NCBI RefSeq assembly: GCF_009936045.1
Contig: NZ_QWEQ01000024.1
Location: 1 to 57,998, forward strand
Length of the DNA stretch: 57,998 nt
Direction of reading: 5' to 3'
DNA from: Emergencia sp. 1XD21-10
GTDB lineage: Bacteria > Bacillota > Clostridia > Peptostreptococcales > Anaerovoracaceae
Within the stretch, counting starts at the first letter, position 1. The number at the start of each line of letters is the position of its first letter. Below the pieces are notes generated by a model. That model was given only the letters and a program-made list of their open reading frames with translations. It did not search any database and had not been told where the DNA came from. A program made the translations under genes and the position numbers. Shown here piece after piece: positions 1-7,713 of this stretch.

Positions 1-389
1 GGTACTGGCCACCCTGACAATACTGCATACTGATATATCAGCTTGTCCAGCCAAACGCACACTTCTGCATAATCCACCCCATATGTATAGACAACCGTAT
101 CTTGCTGTACAGCTTTGCTGTCTTTTGTAAAAAGGCAGTATTTTACTGCATCGATATATTTATCTGGCACAGTTGCAAATGCCTCATCCATTACAGCGAT
201 TTGCTTTTCAATATCCACTTTCTCATGTATTTTGTCGATAAAGCTTTGCCTATAGCCATATACATCTATCTCACAAAGGTTTACTTGCACTTTTTGCAAA
301 AACGGATAGCTTCTCAGGGCGTAGTAGCAAGAGTCAAATATGTCCGACTGCAAAACAGTCCCGTTAAATTTTGTTCTTTTTGTCCTCAT
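1..389 (-). CDS. Partial hypothetical protein, phage-like context
   Basis: An open frame runs on the minus strand from an ATG at 389 to the left edge of the window, giving at least 129 residues with no stop. A purine-rich GGGGAGG stretch lies upstream of the ATG. I do not recognise the family. The visible part is mostly helical, charged and rich in aromatic residues, with no membrane segment. It sits about 40 bp downstream of an HNH-like gene and a phage replisome organiser on the same strand, which is where phages often encode a late-gene transcription regulator, but that is position only. The C-terminus is missing from the window. Confidence 0.6.
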   Translation of the reverse strand, partial: MRTKRTKFNGTVLQSDIFDSCYYALRSYPFLQKVQVNLCEIDVYGYRQSFIDKIHEKVDIEKQIAVMDEAFATVPDKYIDAVKYCLFTKDSKAVQQDTVVYTYGVDYAEVCVWLDKLIYQYAVLSGWPV

Positions 390-426
390 TTTGCTTTCCT
401 GGCGACCTCCCCTCACATTTTATGTC

Positions 427-1164
427 TCACAAGTTTTCATCGGGTATCCAATTCTTTGGTTCCAATTGATGGCTACAATTTATCTCCATCGGACAGTCAT
501 CACAATCATGGGTTTTACAAAATGCAGAAATCGTATTCATTGCATCTAGTATAGAGCCCTTGGCAAAAGTCTGCTCCCTGGCCCGATGCTTTTCTTCTTC
601 AAACCAAAATTGTACACTCGGTTTGGGAACATCCTGAATCATGCCATATTGTTTCGCAATTCGATACGCACCGCTATCCCTGGTTAATATCTTCGGTATC
701 AACTCCAAGCTGGATCGAAATTGCTCTAATTTGCGATTTTTGCGATAGCGGTTGCATACCCTACAGCTCGGTAATAAATTTTCAATTTCAATCTTTCCGC
801 CATACTTAACCGGTAGTAAAAAGTCCATTTCCATTTCACTATATTTAATTTGCTTGCCACAATAAGCGCAATGTCCTTTAAACCTCTCATACGCATTTTC
901 CCGCATCTTCTTCGGTATAATCGGTCCATTCATTTTTTCTTTCCCCTCTCCTTCATACATTACTTTTTCCTTTGCGCATTCACCGCAGCGTTTTGTCCTG
1001 CCTGCAAGTAATTTATCTGCCCGGCGCAAATACAGCCGACCACAGCATTTGCATTTACACCAATAATAACTTTTATTATTACGGCATCCTTCGTAACTCA
1101 AGACTTCCCATCCATATATCGTCTTCCCCTCAAGCGGATGTCGTGCCATCTCTTTTCTACACAT
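427..1164 (-). CDS. Zinc-ribbon / HNH-like phage protein with altered HNH motif
   Basis: This 245-residue protein has three cysteine-rich parts. Residues 11-63 resemble the zinc-binding module often found at the N-terminus of phage HNH or AP2 homing-type proteins (Cys36, Cys38, Cys41, Cys60, Cys63). Residues 99-138 form an HNH-like fold: CAYC at 99-102, ENLLPSC at 128-134 and CRVCN at 134-138. The C-terminus carries a CKTHDCDDCPMEINC motif seen in phage proteins. The usual DH pair of the HNH active site reads DF here (Asp114-Phe115), so the first catalytic histidine is missing and nuclease activity is doubtful. It lies between the replisome organiser and the truncated gene at the window edge, all co-directional. 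The start at 1164 has AGAGGGA upstream; the internal Met6 is an alternative. Confidence 0.7.
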   Translation of the reverse strand: MCRKEMARHPLEGKTIYGWEVLSYEGCRNNKSYYWCKCKCCGRLYLRRADKLLAGRTKRCGECAKEKVMYEGEGKEKMNGPIIPKKMRENAYERFKGHCAYCGKQIKYSEMEMDFLLPVKYGGKIEIENLLPSCRVCNRYRKNRKLEQFRSSLELIPKILTRDSGAYRIAKQYGMIQDVPKPSVQFWFEEEKHRAREQTFAKGSILDAMNTISAFCKTHDCDDCPMEINCSHQLEPKNWIPDENL

Positions 1165-1181
1165 GTATTAATCCCTCTGTC

Positions 1182-1991
1182 TTATGATTTATCAAAGTTC
1201 TTCTCTGCGAGTTCGTTAAGTTCTTTCCACTGCATCTCCGTAAGGATATCCTTTATATCCTGTGGCGGCGGATAACCCAGCAAAGCCTCTCTTTTGTATC
1301 TCTCATAAGTAATCATTTGTTTTTCTTTTTCACTTTGCTTCAAAATACCGTCTGTTTCAGCAAAGCTCAATAAATAGGCATAATCATTCGCCGATGCAGA
1401 TTTATTACGCTTTGCTTTCCAAATAGAAAGCTTTTCAATAATCACTTTTGCATTTTCATACCGATTTGAAAATTTTCGGTATTCCTCATTCGTAAGAAAT
1501 ACATTCCTAAATTCCCCATAATCCTTTCCCTGCTTTTCGCTTTCCTTTGCAGGTTCAGGCAATGTAGTTGCTTCTGTCTTCTTCTGTCTCTCTATTCTCT
1601 TCCGATCTGCGTCCTTGCTGGATTGTCCAGTATTATATTTAACTTCCGGGAAGTGCAAATATGTCTGTTCCGTTTCCGGCTCAGATACCAATTTCATAAA
1701 TCCGTGATCAATAAAATATTCTATCGCACTTCCTACTGCCAGTACTTTATGCCGCAGGATTTCCGACAATAACGCTACATCCAAACCACCAGATGGCGTT
1801 GCTGGTAAGCTCAAGACACCTCCGTGTTCGGTTGAGAGAGCATATAGCTTAAGCAAGATCACAAGGTACTCATAACCACCAATCAAACTCTCCATTTTAA
1901 TAATACCGATATCATTAAAAAAGTTTTTGGAAAATCGAAAATACCAATACTTTGTTGCCGAACATCCTTCACACTGATCATTCATTTTCAT
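1182..1991 (-). CDS. Phage replisome organiser, N-terminal domain protein
   Basis: About 269 residues. The N-terminal part (KYWYFRFSKNFFNDIGIIK and the following leucine-rich helix) matches the winged-helix replisome organiser family of phages and integrated elements (Phage_rep_org_N type), which recognises the element's origin and recruits the replicative helicase. The middle is charged linker, and the C-terminus has a YERYKREALLGYPPP stretch. The start at 1991 is chosen because AAGGTGG lies about 8 nt upstream and because the family begins just before its conserved aromatic motif. It overlaps the end of the HTH gene by 14 nt, suggesting coupled translation. An upstream in-frame start at 2084 would add residues that look like read-through of the HTH gene. 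Confidence 0.72.
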   Translation of the reverse strand: MKMNDQCEGCSATKYWYFRFSKNFFNDIGIIKMESLIGGYEYLVILLKLYALSTEHGGVLSLPATPSGGLDVALLSEILRHKVLAVGSAIEYFIDHGFMKLVSEPETEQTYLHFPEVKYNTGQSSKDADRKRIERQKKTEATTLPEPAKESEKQGKDYGEFRNVFLTNEEYRKFSNRYENAKVIIEKLSIWKAKRNKSASANDYAYLLSFAETDGILKQSEKEKQMITYERYKREALLGYPPPQDIKDILTEMQWKELNELAEKNFDKS

Positions 1992-2229
1992 GTACAGATA
2001 CCACCTTTCCGCTCCTGCTTGCCCGCTCCTGCTGCCAAGCTCTCTCTGCTGTATATTTAGTAAAGCGTCTATCTGCATATTCATCTTCCGTGAGCGTCAT
2101 TCGCAGTTCGCTATAGATCGTTGCCGGAGAAATGCCAATCAGCTTTGATATTTTAGGGACCTGATAGCCCTCCTGCAACAGAAATTCCAGGTTTTCTCTA
2201 TTAGCATCTGTCCACAGCTTGCTTGCCAT
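1978..2229 (-). CDS. Small helix-turn-helix protein (IS30/phage type)
   Basis: This 83-residue protein contains one clear helix-turn-helix: QEGYQVPKISKLIGISPATI followed by YSEL, similar to the N-terminal DNA-binding part of IS30-type transposases and of small phage regulators. No catalytic domain follows, so it is not a transposase. A very strong ribosome binding site (AAAGGAGG) precedes the ATG at 2229. It is the first gene of the minus-strand phage-like group and overlaps the replisome organiser start. It may regulate the element's early genes or assist replication initiation; the exact role is not visible. Confidence 0.7.
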   Translation of the reverse strand: MASKLWTDANRENLEFLLQEGYQVPKISKLIGISPATIYSELRMTLTEDEYADRRFTKYTAERAWQQERASRSGKVVSVHENE

Positions 2230-2543
2230 TATTCTTCCTCCTTTCCAACATGAACAAATTTAACTATACAGTTTCTCATACTCTCTCCCTCTTTCTTTGA
2301 CTATTTCTATTTCTATTTCTATTTCTTTTATTATTACTATGTCGGACAAATGTCCATAGGCTCTAAAAATCCCAACGGATTTTAACCCGTATTTTTGCAT
2401 CGCCTCTATAAACCAAAGAAAATCAGGTTCATAAAACGTTGGAATTTCAATATAAAAAAAATAGGTCAGAAAAATTTTCTAACCTAATTATATATTCCAC
2501 CAGAGAGAAGTCGAGAGAAGTCACACTAATGCCGTATTTTATA
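2230..2543. other. Non-coding edge of the phage-like element
   Basis: This AT-rich stretch has no convincing gene. It holds a tandem run of the hexamer tatttc near 2304-2330, a short palindrome GGACAaaTGTCC near 2344-2355, the minus-strand terminator-like hairpin described separately, and a perfect tandem duplication of the 10-mer GAGAGAAGTC at 2503-2522. The change from phage-like genes to the housekeeping uracil permease occurs here, so an attachment site could lie in this stretch. No matching copy is visible in the window. Confidence 0.45.
2450..2485 (-). terminator. Hairpin with T-run, minus strand
   Basis: Positions 2463-2485 form a near-perfect palindrome (AGGTTAGAAAA / TTTTCTGACCT on the minus strand, one mismatch), followed in the minus direction by ATTTTTTTT. 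This is the layout of an intrinsic terminator for transcription entering from the right. No gene on the minus strand lies immediately upstream, so it may instead be an attenuator or an insulating terminator for the phage-like genes at 1-2230. Confidence 0.55.
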
Positions 2544-2572
2544 TTGACATCTTCCCAAAATTAAAGTAGTAT
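2544..2572 (+). promoter_or_regulatory. Sigma-A promoter of the uracil permease gene
   Basis: TTGACA at 2544-2549 and TAGTAT at 2567-2572 are separated by exactly 17 bp. This gives a leader of roughly 40 nt before the uraA start, too short for a purine or PyrR-type RNA aptamer, and none is visible. Confidence 0.7.
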
Positions 2573-2621
2573 GAATAGTTGAGTAATTATCCCTACCGTT
2601 TCAATAAAGGAGAATCAATAT

Positions 2622-3935
2622 ATGACTGAGAAAGAAACACTAGCTGACGGTATCTATGACGCTTCTTCCCTAGGCATGCCAAAAATGCTGATTCTAGGGT
2701 TGCAGCACACTTTCGCCATGTTTGGCGCGACCATACTGGTTCCGATTCTGACAGGTCTTGACGTATCTGTTACCCTGCTGATGGCAGGTCTTGGAACCCT
2801 TTTATTCCATTTACTGACCAAAGGCAAAGTTCCTGCCTTTCTAGGTTCGTCCTTTGCATTCCTTGGCGGTTATGCTGCTGTTGCACCGATGGTAGACGGC
2901 ACGCCTAACGAAGAGATGCTGCCTTACGCATGCGGCGGTGTCTTTGCTGCCGGCATCATCTACGTAATTATGGCGGCGCTAATTAAAGCTTTCGGCGCAA
3001 GAAGAGTTATGCGCTTCTTTCCGCCGGTTGTAACAGGTCCGATTATCATTTCCATCGGACTGATTCTGGCACCGACTGCTATCACTAACTGCCAGACCAA
3101 CTGGCCCCTTGCACTGATTGCCCTGCTTTCCATCATTATTTTTAACATCTGGGGAAAAGGCATGGTTAAAATCATTCCGATCATTCTTGGTGTAATCATT
3201 TCCTACATTGCAGCAATCTTCATGGGCGAAGTCGATTTGTCAGCAATCAGTGAAGAAGCCATCATCGGACTTCCTCACCTGACAGTGATGAAATTCGACA
3301 TTTCCGCCATTATCACTATTATGCCGATTGCTCTTGCAACCATGATGGAGCACATCGGAGATATTTCCGCTATCGGCGCTACCACAGGAAAGAATTATAT
3401 TTCTAATCCGGGACTGCACAGAACCCTTCTGGGCGATGGACTTGCTACTTGCCTTTCCTCAGCTTTCGGCGGTCCTGCAAACACTACCTATGGTGAGAAC
3501 ACCGGTGTTCTTGCTCTAACAAAGATTTATGATCCACGCGTTGTCAGAATCGCAGCCTGCTTCGCAATTCTGCTTTCCTTTATTCCAAAAATCAGCTTTG
3601 CAATTTCTTCTATTCCGGCGGCTGTCATCGGCGGTGTTTCCCTGATTCTCTACGGCATGATTTCCGCCATCGGAATCCGCAACGTAGTCGAAAATCAGGT
3701 TGATTTCACAAAATCAAGAAACACCATCATCGCAGCTTTGATTCTGGTCTGCGCACTGGGCTTTAACGCTGCAGGAGGTATTTCTTTCACCATCGCAGGT
3801 GCAACCATCACTTTATCCGGACTTGCTATTGCTGCAATCGTCGGCATCGTTGCTAACGCAATTCTGCCGGGCAACGACTACGAGTTCAGTGAGGAAGAGG
3901 GCACCGAGGAAAAGTTCCAGACCTTTAAGCTGTAG
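2622..3935 (+). CDS. uraA: Uracil permease (NCS2 family)
   Basis: This 437-residue polytopic membrane protein imports uracil with protons across the cytoplasmic membrane. It shows the UraA/PyrP hallmarks: MMEHIGDISAIG around residues 241-252 and GGPANTTYGENTGV around 283-296. The conserved acidic residues of the substrate site correspond to Glu243 and Glu292. Length and hydrophobic pattern (about 12-14 segments) are normal for NCS2 carriers. AAAGGAG lies 8-9 nt upstream of the ATG. The gene is monocistronic: its promoter is just upstream and its 3' end runs into the palindromic element at 3965. It is a different branch from the NCS2 permease of the catabolic island at 17247. Confidence 0.93.
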   Translation: MTEKETLADGIYDASSLGMPKMLILGLQHTFAMFGATILVPILTGLDVSVTLLMAGLGTLLFHLLTKGKVPAFLGSSFAFLGGYAAVAPMVDGTPNEEMLPYACGGVFAAGIIYVIMAALIKAFGARRVMRFFPPVVTGPIIISIGLILAPTAITNCQTNWPLALIALLSIIIFNIWGKGMVKIIPIILGVIISYIAAIFMGEVDLSAISEEAIIGLPHLTVMKFDISAIITIMPIALATMMEHIGDISAIGATTGKNYISNPGLHRTLLGDGLATCLSSAFGGPANTTYGENTGVLALTKIYDPRVVRIAACFAILLSFIPKISFAISSIPAAVIGGVSLILYGMISAIGIRNVVENQVDFTKSRNTIIAALILVCALGFNAAGGISFTIAGATITLSGLAIAAIVGIVANAILPGNDYEFSEEEGTEEKFQTFKL

Positions 3936-3964
3936 TGCGTGGCGATGTCATCAACTTCATGACC

Positions 3965-4187
3965 ATACATATTTCAACAAAAAACCTCAAAAATATGCAC
4001 ATTCTTCTCGAAAGGTGTGCATATTTTTTGGATTTTCCTTCAAAATATGTGAATCTCCAATAAAATAACTGCTAAACAGACGTAAAATTCGTGTCTAGCA
4101 GTTACAAACGTGCATATATTTTTGATTTTCTCTTGAAATATGTACGTCGCTGTACATATTTCGGGACTTTTTCTCCAAAATATGCAC
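3965..4187. repeat. Composite palindromic intergenic element, copy A
   Basis: Four 36-nt units lie at 3965-4000, 4017-4052, 4110-4145 and 4152-4187. The typical unit starts GTGCATATTT and ends AAAATATGCAC, so its ends are inverted repeats. Gaps between units are 16, 57 and 6 nt. Neighbouring unit ends also pair: 3988-4000 with 4016-4028 form a 13-bp stem, and 4135-4145 with 4152-4162 form a perfect 11-bp stem. The 57-nt gap contains a further palindrome, TAACTGCTA / TAGCAGTTA. A second copy with the same architecture is at 38916-39128. The element lies between the convergent uraA and HIT genes, and the first hairpin with its T-run could act as a terminator. No known element family is recognised. 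Confidence 0.85.
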
Positions 4188-4227
4188 ATGCGTCGATATT
4201 CGCTTTGTTCCGCACCGCAGCTTGCTA

Positions 4228-4569
4228 TCAGCCTGGTGGCCAGGTCAGCTTACGTTTTCCAAGGATATGGAAATGCAAATGCTTTACAGTCTGGAAAGCA
4301 TCTTCGCCGTTATTGCTGACAACTCTGTAGCCATTTTCCAGCTCCAAATCGGTCGCAATTTCGTGAATCTTGAACATGATGTGTCCCATCAGCTCCCGGT
4401 CCTCTTCCTTAACATCATCCAGAGACGCAATATGCTTTTTCGGAATCACCAGCACGTGAACTGGCGCCTGCGGATCCAAATCATGAAATGCAATAATCTG
4501 ATCATCTTCATATGCCACATTGGAAGGAATCTCGTGATTTGCAATCATGCAAAAAATACAATCAGCCAT
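4228..4569 (-). CDS. HIT-family nucleotide-binding protein (HINT type)
   Basis: A 113-residue protein with the histidine triad HLHFHI near the C-terminus and the HINT-type start CIFCMIANHEIPS, where CxxC can hold zinc. HINT proteins hydrolyse AMP-linked amides (nucleoside phosphoramidates) in the cytoplasm. The start at 4569 is preferred over the TTG six bases upstream because AAAGGAG sits about 9 nt before the ATG. It overlaps the end of mtaB by 8 nt and belongs to the prmA-rsmE-mtaB-HIT run found in many Clostridia. Confidence 0.92.
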   Translation of the reverse strand: MADCIFCMIANHEIPSNVAYEDDQIIAFHDLDPQAPVHVLVIPKKHIASLDDVKEEDRELMGHIMFKIHEIATDLELENGYRVVSNNGEDAFQTVKHLHFHILGKRKLTWPPG

Positions 4570-5851
4570 TTTCAATCTCTCCTTTCATGCCGTCTTGATA
4601 TGGTTCTAAAAGTTTTACCCAGTAAAACTGATTTAGCATTTCGGGCGTTCCCATAGCATAAACCTTAACATAATTATCCGAATATCCCGTCAGAAGTCCA
4701 TCTTCTGTCAATTCCTCGAACAAAACCCTGCGAACAGCGCCGGTACACTTTTCAAAAAACTGTTGACTGGCAGCGTCGGCTTTTTCTATAAGTCTCTGAC
4801 TGCGCGCATTCTTAACTGTTCCACCTACTTGTTCGGTCATGTCAGCAGCTTTGGTGCCTTTGCGCGGAGAGTATTTGAAGACGTGTACTTTTAAGAAACC
4901 GGCTTGATCCACTATGCGCAGACTGTCAGCAAACTCGTCCTCCGTTTCCCCGGGAAAACCTACAATAATATCCGTTGTAATGCCGTAAAGGGGATCAAAA
5001 CCCTGTAGAACTTTCACAATATCCAGATACTCCTCCCGACTGTAATGCCTGTTCATGCGGGAAAGTACGCTGTCAGCACCGCTTTGAATGGACAGGTGCA
5101 GATGCGGACACAACTTCTCGTAGCCTAAAAGTCCCTTTACATAATCTTTGTTGATAACCGTAGGCTCAAGAGAGCTGAGGCGTATGCGAAAATCACCGGC
5201 AAGAGCGCTCAGTCTTGCTATCAGCGGCTCTATTCCATCGTAGCCTAAATCCTCTCCGTAAAGGGCGGTATTAATGCCGGTCAAGATGATTTCTTTGAAC
5301 CCTTTCTCAATAAGCCCTTTGGCCTCCTCAACAATTTCCTCTAAAGTTCGGCTGCGAACTTTGCCTCTGGCATAGGGAATGATGCAGTAAGAACAAAACC
5401 TGTTACAGCCCTCCTGAATCTTGATATAAGCTCTCGTCCGAGATTCCATAGACGTAATAATCCCTGTAGACTGATATTCGGTCAGCTCCTCATAGGCAAG
5501 CACATGACAACTGGAAACACCAGCCTCAATATAGCTGAGCAAGTTCTGCTTTTCGCCAGTTCCTGCAACAATATCTACCTCTGCAATAGCCTGTACTTCC
5601 TGAGGACTGACCTGAGCGTAGCATCCCGTTACCGCTACAAGCGCCTTTGGGTTTACTTTTTTCATTCTGCGAATATACTGGCGTGACTTACGGTCTGCCA
5701 AATTCGTTACCGTACATGTATTGATAACATAGGCGTCAGCAAAGTCCTCTTCCCCTACAATCTGGTGCCCTGCAGCAGCAAACTGTTCCTTCATGGCTTC
5801 TGTTTCATACTGATTGACCTTGCAGCCCAATGTGTGAAATGCAATTCTCAT
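4562..5851 (-). CDS. mtaB: tRNA t6A37 methylthiotransferase MtaB
   Basis: This 429-residue radical-SAM enzyme converts N6-threonylcarbamoyladenosine-37 of tRNA to its 2-methylthio form. Cys10 (in TLGCKVNQYE), Cys46 (NTCTVTN) and Cys77 (VTGCYAQ) bind the auxiliary iron-sulfur cluster. Cys149, Cys153 and Cys156 (CNRFCSYC) bind the SAM cluster. A TRAM-type RNA-binding domain occupies the C-terminus. GCKVNQYE separates MtaB from MiaB and RimO. The start at 5851 has AAAGGAA upstream; a longer open frame to 5908 lacks a good ribosome binding site. It is co-transcribed with the HIT gene. Confidence 0.93.
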   Translation of the reverse strand: MRIAFHTLGCKVNQYETEAMKEQFAAAGHQIVGEEDFADAYVINTCTVTNLADRKSRQYIRRMKKVNPKALVAVTGCYAQVSPQEVQAIAEVDIVAGTGEKQNLLSYIEAGVSSCHVLAYEELTEYQSTGIITSMESRTRAYIKIQEGCNRFCSYCIIPYARGKVRSRTLEEIVEEAKGLIEKGFKEIILTGINTALYGEDLGYDGIEPLIARLSALAGDFRIRLSSLEPTVINKDYVKGLLGYEKLCPHLHLSIQSGADSVLSRMNRHYSREEYLDIVKVLQGFDPLYGITTDIIVGFPGETEDEFADSLRIVDQAGFLKVHVFKYSPRKGTKAADMTEQVGGTVKNARSQRLIEKADAASQQFFEKCTGAVRRVLFEELTEDGLLTGYSDNYVKVYAMGTPEMLNQFYWVKLLEPYQDGMKGEIENG

Positions 5852-5955
5852 AAAATTCCTTTCTGCTCTTTCTATATAAATAGTACAACCTTTTTCCCTT
5901 TTCTTCAAGAATAATCTTGTCTTTTCCCGATATATTATCTTGAAAGGATAGTATC

Positions 5956-7683
5956 ATGCTAAAAAAATTTTTTTCTGTTTTTCTTTTATGTCTGCTGGTT
6001 TTTGTAACGGTCGCAGAAAAATCCACACCGCCCGCCGAATCTTCTGCCACTGCCGTCTCTGCTGTCGCAAGTACAAGCAAACAGACAGACTATATCAAAT
6101 GGGTGGATTTTAATATCACTTACGAAGCTTTAAAAGACGCTATGGAACTGGATATTGAAACCTTTGAGCAGGATCTGCACCTGCCCTGGGTAGAAAGTCT
6201 GGCTTATCTGGCGGCTCAAAATGGCGGAAACTTTAAAAGTTATAAAAAAACGAATCTGCAACAGTTTGCAGAAGCCCGCCAGGCAGGCAGTTCCATGGAC
6301 GATTTGACCAAAAACTTAAAGGTCTACGATTATTATTACAACGCATACTCAGCTGTCATCGGCAACCTGCTGGGACTCCGCAAAGACGGCACCTACGGGC
6401 TTACCGCCTATTCTCCTGTCGCTGCCGGCTACTGGTACACCGAAAGCGATGACTTTGGCAACGGCCGCAGCTACGGTTTTGCAAGAAAACATCTGGGACA
6501 CGATATGTTTTGCTCTGTAGGCACACCGATTATCGCCGTAGAGGACGGAAAAGTCGAAGCGTTAGGTTGGAACCAATACGGCGGCTGGCGTATCGGCATT
6601 CGCTCCGGTGATGGACAGCGTTACTATTATTATGCGCACCTGCGAAAAGACACTCCTTACATCAAAAATCTAAAGATCGGAGACAGTGTAAAAGCAGGTC
6701 AAGTCATTGGCTACTCCGGTCAAACCGGTTACAGTATCAAAGAAAACGTCAATAATATCAATGTGCCGCATCTACATTTTGGCATGCAGCTCATCTTTGA
6801 CGAATCTCAAAAAGAATGTCTTTCGGAGATCTGGATTGACACATATCCGCTGATTCGTCTGCTCTCTGCAAACCGTTCACAGGCTCTTGCCCCTGCCGCC
6901 GCAGAAACAGAAATCCCAGCTGATCCTGCCGATACGAAAGAGGTTCCAATCTTGATGTACCATGGCTTAAGCGACGGCAGCATCGCTATGGGAGATTACT
7001 ATGTCAGTCAAGCAGCTTTTGAAAGTGACCTGAAATACCTGAAAGAAAACGGTTATACTACCATTACCATGAGCGAACTCATAGACTATGTCTATGATAA
7101 AACAGGAAAACTGACCCTTCCAGAAAAGCCTGTCATCCTCACCTTCGACGATGGATTTCTCAATAATCATACCTATGGTACGGATCTTCTGAAAAAATAT
7201 CAAATGAAAGCTGTCATCTCCGTCATCGGCAGCGCCACCGAAGAGATGTCAAATACGCTTTATAAGAATAAAAAGACCTGTGCTGTCACTTGGGAAGAAC
7301 TTTCAGAGATGCAAAAATCCGGTGTCTGGGAAGTTCAGAATCATACCTATGATCTGCACGATCTAAACAAAGGACGCAAAGGCGCCAGTCGCAAAGCCGG
7401 TGAAGCCGAAGAAGCGTACGAAAAGATGCTCAAAGAAGATTTGTCTTCTCTTCAGACAGAGCTAAAAAAAACATTGAATACTGTTCCCAACACATTCACC
7501 TGGCCCTATGGTGCTTACACGAAGGATTGCCGCAGTTTACTGAAAACTCTTGGCTTTGAGGCAAGTCTCAGCTGTAACGGCGGTGTCAACAAAATCCAAC
7601 AAGGCGATACAGAAGGATTATTCTTGTTAAAACGTAATATCAGAACTCCTCGTTCTAATATCGCAGAATGTCTTAACGACTAA
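5956..7683 (+). CDS. Secreted M23 peptidase - NodB polysaccharide deacetylase fusion
   Basis: This 575-residue exported protein has an N-terminal signal peptide (about residues 1-21, no lipobox cysteine). An M23 LytM-type metallopeptidase domain carries zinc ligands His179, Asp183 and His274 in HLGHD and PHLHFG. A second catalytic domain, of the NodB polysaccharide deacetylase type, starts near residue 330: TFDDG at 396-400 supplies the metal aspartate and NHTYDLH at 462-468 the histidine pair. The first domain would cut peptidoglycan cross-bridges and the second would remove N-acetyl groups from cell-wall glycan. The two activities are usually on separate proteins. The gene is monocistronic, opposite to its neighbours, and ends in a bidirectional terminator shared with rsmE. 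Confidence 0.9.
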   Translation: MLKKFFSVFLLCLLVFVTVAEKSTPPAESSATAVSAVASTSKQTDYIKWVDFNITYEALKDAMELDIETFEQDLHLPWVESLAYLAAQNGGNFKSYKKTNLQQFAEARQAGSSMDDLTKNLKVYDYYYNAYSAVIGNLLGLRKDGTYGLTAYSPVAAGYWYTESDDFGNGRSYGFARKHLGHDMFCSVGTPIIAVEDGKVEALGWNQYGGWRIGIRSGDGQRYYYYAHLRKDTPYIKNLKIGDSVKAGQVIGYSGQTGYSIKENVNNINVPHLHFGMQLIFDESQKECLSEIWIDTYPLIRLLSANRSQALAPAAAETEIPADPADTKEVPILMYHGLSDGSIAMGDYYVSQAAFESDLKYLKENGYTTITMSELIDYVYDKTGKLTLPEKPVILTFDDGFLNNHTYGTDLLKKYQMKAVISVIGSATEEMSNTLYKNKKTCAVTWEELSEMQKSGVWEVQNHTYDLHDLNKGRKGASRKAGEAEEAYEKMLKEDLSSLQTELKKTLNTVPNTFTWPYGAYTKDCRSLLKTLGFEASLSCNGGVNKIQQGDTEGLFLLKRNIRTPRSNIAECLND

Positions 7684-7710
7684 AAGGGACTGTTTTATAA
7701 CAGTCCTTTT
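7682..7710. terminator. Bidirectional terminator
   Basis: AAAAGGGACTGTT pairs with AACAGTCCTTTT around a 4-nt loop between the convergent M23-NodB and rsmE genes. A-runs and T-runs on both sides let it work in both directions. Confidence 0.85.
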
Positions 7711-7713
7711 CGG

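Noticed and set aside
1978-2229. IS30 transposase fragment
   Set aside because: Only the HTH is similar; no catalytic DDE part and no inverted repeats nearby, and the gene has an intact strong start and a coupled neighbour.
2544-2621. Purine or PyrR-type riboswitch before the uracil permease
   Set aside because: The leader from the likely start site is only about 40 nt and shows no aptamer or terminator-antiterminator pair.
3965-4187. CRISPR array, because of the 36-nt repeat length
   Set aside because: The units vary in sequence, gaps are 16, 57 and 6 nt instead of uniform spacers, and no cas gene is present.
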